Source: an uncultured Eubacteriales bacterium (GTDB taxonomy: Bacteria > Bacillota_A > Clostridia > Lachnospirales > Cellulosilyticaceae). From it: a DNA stretch of 24,757 bases. The DNA is taken from positions 1 through 24,757 of the forward strand of contig USPX01000013.1 of the NCBI GenBank assembly GCA_900556665.1, in the 5' to 3' direction. Positions 22,957-24,757 of this stretch are shown in pieces; positions within the stretch are counted from its first letter, which is position 1; every line of letters starts with the position of its first letter. The notes below the pieces were generated by a model. The model did not search any database and had not been told where the DNA came from. It saw nothing but the letters and a program-made list of their open reading frames with translations. A program made the position numbers and the translations under genes.

Positions 22957-24324
22957 ATGGGAAAGCATATAGATTTAACGACGGGTTCTATAGTAGATAA
23001 ATTGGTTAAGTTAGCCATACCTATTATGGGTGTTTCGTTTATACAAACGGCCTATAATCTTATCGATATGATGTGGATTGGTAAACTTGGAAGTGATGCT
23101 GTAGCAGCAGTAGGTACAGCTGGCTTCTTTACTTGGTTAGCAGAAGCTTTCATTATGATAGCTAAGCTAGGGGTAACTATTAAGGTATCTCAAAGTATAG
23201 GACGAAAAGATTATGATAAAACGAAAGCCTACATTATAAGTGGTTTGCAAATCAACGTTGTACTAGCAGCTTTATATGGTATAACATTAATCACATTTCA
23301 TAATCAATTAGTAGATTTCTTTAAGTTAGGAAACTTAGAGATTATACAAATGGCAAAAACATATCTTATAACGGTGGCTATAGGAATGATTTTCTTCTTC
23401 TCAGGACCAGTGTTTAGTGGAATATTTAATGGAATGGGTGATAGTAAGACACCATTTATTATTAATACAATTGGATTAATATTTAATATGATATTTGATC
23501 CGGTATTAATATTTGGATTAGGAGATTTTCCAAGGTTAGGTGTATTAGGAGCAGCATTAGCGACAGTAACAGCACAAGTTATAGTAACAGCATGCTTTAT
23601 TATTGCGCTTATAAGAAAAAATGTTTCATTTCTAACATTGAATATCTTAAAAAGACCTAAATGGAATCTTATTAGAGAGATTGCACATATTGGTTTACCA
23701 GGTGCATTACAAAGCGGATTATTCACTACATTTTCTATGATAATAGGAAGGTTAGTAGCGAATTGGGGAGCAACACCAATCGCAGCACAAAAAATTGGTT
23801 CACAAATAGAAGCATTATCATGGCTTACAGCAGGAGGTTTCTCTACAGCCATATCTACTTATGTAGGACAAAATTATGGAGCCGGTAAAACAGAACGTAT
23901 TCATAAAGGTGTTAGAATTACAATGGGCTTATCAGTAATTATTGGAGTAGCAACGACGTTACTTCTAATTTTTGCAGGAGAACCATTAATGAAGATATTT
24001 GTTGCTGAAACAGAAACTATAGAAATAGGGAAACAATATCTTCTTATATTAGGATATTCACAATTATTCATGTGTGCGGAGATTACAATTACAGGAGCCT
24101 TTAATGGAATGGGGCGAACTTATCTACCTAATATAATAAGTATTGTATTAACAGGTTCAAGAATTCCATTATGCTTAGTCCTCACTAAGTACTTAGGATT
24201 AGAGGGGATTTGGTGGAGTATAAGTATAACCAGTGTATTTAAAGGAATAGTGCTTGTAGCTATTTATTGTTATTTAAGTAAACAGAATAAATTAATTCCT
24301 AAGCTGCTAAAAGCTTCTTATTAA
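22957..24324 (+). CDS. MATE family efflux transporter
   Basis: A 455-residue multidrug and toxic compound extrusion protein with about 12 membrane helices in two homologous halves. Family signatures seen: PIMGVSFIQTAYNLIDMMWIGKLG in helix 1-2, FNGMGDSKTPF in the first half and the matching FNGMGRTYLP in the second. MATE proteins export cationic compounds using a Na+ or H+ gradient. The frame starts at ATG 22924, but that codon lies inside a TATAAT (22920-22925); ATG 22957 has AGGAG five bases upstream and gives the normal N-terminus (MGKHIDLTTG). It is transcribed alone. The substrate is unknown. Confidence 0.93.
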   Translation: MGKHIDLTTGSIVDKLVKLAIPIMGVSFIQTAYNLIDMMWIGKLGSDAVAAVGTAGFFTWLAEAFIMIAKLGVTIKVSQSIGRKDYDKTKAYIISGLQINVVLAALYGITLITFHNQLVDFFKLGNLEIIQMAKTYLITVAIGMIFFFSGPVFSGIFNGMGDSKTPFIINTIGLIFNMIFDPVLIFGLGDFPRLGVLGAALATVTAQVIVTACFIIALIRKNVSFLTLNILKRPKWNLIREIAHIGLPGALQSGLFTTFSMIIGRLVANWGATPIAAQKIGSQIEALSWLTAGGFSTAISTYVGQNYGAGKTERIHKGVRITMGLSVIIGVATTLLLIFAGEPLMKIFVAETETIEIGKQYLLILGYSQLFMCAEITITGAFNGMGRTYLPNIISIVLTGSRIPLCLVLTKYLGLEGIWWSISITSVFKGIVLVAIYCYLSKQNKLIPKLLKASY

Positions 24325-24363
24325 TATAGAAGATAAGGCATAAAGGTAAGCGATATTAAAGTA

Positions 24364-24414
24364 TATAGTTAAAGAGGATGAAATCTAATAAAGGTTTCAT
24401 CCTCTTTAACTATA
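24364..24414 (+). terminator. 20-bp perfect hairpin after the MATE gene
   Basis: The arm at 24364-24383 is exactly complementary to 24395-24414, with an 11-base loop. Position suits a terminator, but the T-run after the GC-bearing part is short (TTTAAC), so termination strength is uncertain. Confidence 0.65.
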
Positions 24415-24601
24415 GCCCTTAATCAAATAGAAAAGAAATCTAAGAAGATAGCTATAATAAGTACTAAATGGGTTCAAATAAGGAATAAACAAATAAAAAA
24501 TAAAAAAACATGAATAAAAACTAGTTTTTTAACACATCATAAGAAAGTAATAGACGATAAATCACTTGAGAAACCCTATAAAATCAAGGGTTTAAGAAAA
24601 G
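24415..24601 (+). other. AT-rich gene-free region upstream of rRNA promoters
   Basis: No ORF or RNA gene is seen. It has A/T tracts, a 14-base palindrome AAAAACTAGTTTTT (24516-24529), and an inverted repeat AAACCCT/AGGGTTT with a 9-base loop (24571-24577 and 24587-24593). It could act as an UP-element or binding region for the promoters that follow. Confidence 0.4.
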
Positions 24602-24629
24602 TTAACATAAGAAATAAAAAAGTTATAAA
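24602..24629 (+). promoter_or_regulatory. Upstream rRNA-type promoter P1
   Basis: TTAACA (24602-24607), 16-base spacer, TATAAA (24624-24629), directly ahead of a stronger promoter. Confidence 0.5.
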
Positions 24630-24635
24630 AAAGTG

Positions 24636-24664
24636 TTGACTTATAATGATATATACTGTATTAT
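24636..24664 (+). promoter_or_regulatory. rRNA operon promoter P2
   Basis: TTGACT (24636-24641), exact 17-base spacer, TATTAT (24659-24664), in an A/T-rich setting. It drives the leader described next. Confidence 0.75.
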
Positions 24665-24670
24665 TATACA

Positions 24671-24757
24671 AGTCAGCGGCGGTGAGCGCAGCTAACGAAA
24701 ACAAATGAACTTTGAAAACAAAATAGTAATCATATAAACCAGTCGATTCATTAAACT
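24671..24757 (+). ncRNA. Leader of a likely rRNA operon (partial)
   Basis: A GC-richer stretch after the promoter is followed by CTTTGAAAAC (24710-24719), a string typically found just ahead of 16S and 23S rRNA genes in Firmicutes, then an A/T-rich run to the window edge. No ORF is present. The 16S gene itself would begin beyond 24757, so the assignment rests on leader and promoter style only. Confidence 0.6.

Noticed and set aside
23304..23852. A 182-codon minus-strand ORF opposite the MATE gene
   Set aside because: It mirrors a clearly real coding frame, has no ribosome binding site and no recognisable protein features.
1..24757. CRISPR array, tRNA genes, insertion sequences or prophage genes
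   Set aside because: No regularly spaced repeats, cloverleaf-like sequence, transposase, integrase or phage structural gene was seen.

Overview
The window looks like chromosome of a low-GC, strictly fermentative Clostridia-type Firmicute, most plausibly a cellulolytic Lachnospirales member such as Cellulosilyticum. This is an inference from AT-rich base use, strong AGGAGG-type ribosome binding sites, the Firmicute yaaR-holB-ricT-trmN6-rsmI gene order, a large secreted multimodular GH5 cellulase and a Firmicute-style rRNA operon leader. No database search was possible, so the genus is tentative.

Left edge, 1-3555 (+): an unusual, very AT-rich, tightly packed operon. It has a P-loop nucleotide kinase of the thymidylate/CMPK2-like type (5' end cut by the window), a radical SAM enzyme with viperin-like features, and a caspase-fold (C14) protease with a long HEAT-like helical C-terminus. 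The radical SAM ORF carries a C-terminal extension of about 100 residues with its own perfect ribosome binding site and in-frame ATG. It could therefore be made both as a fusion and as a separate small subunit resembling the effector-associated EACC1 components. I read the operon as a candidate conflict/defence system: a nucleotide-modifying arm beside a protease effector arm.

3671-7988 (+): a conserved housekeeping block, yaaR (DUF327), holB (clamp-loader delta'), ricT, trmN6 and rsmI, ending with a 71-residue unknown protein. The block closes at a 26-bp perfect inverted repeat that also terminates the convergent genes.

8048-12071 (-): a two-component pair (OmpR-type regulator, then histidine kinase), two tandem paralogues with a UBA-like N-terminus and a membrane C-terminus, and two unrecognised small genes. 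One of these has a leader rich in palindromes.

12283-13648 (+): an EEP-superfamily nuclease/phosphatase overlapping a pentapeptide-repeat protein. 13907-17677 (+): a 1256-residue secreted GH5 endoglucanase with duplicated N-terminal modules, duplicated beta-sandwich modules, a Big_2 domain and two CBM2-like modules. It has its own promoter and terminator.

17865-22520 (+): a four-gene envelope module of acidic membrane protein, anchored DUF4097-like beta-helix protein, VanS-like kinase and OmpR-type regulator. 22692-24324: a one-helix 49-residue peptide and a MATE exporter. The right edge (24325-24757) has no gene. It holds a hairpin, AT-rich DNA, tandem promoters and the leader of what is almost certainly an rRNA operon starting just beyond the window.
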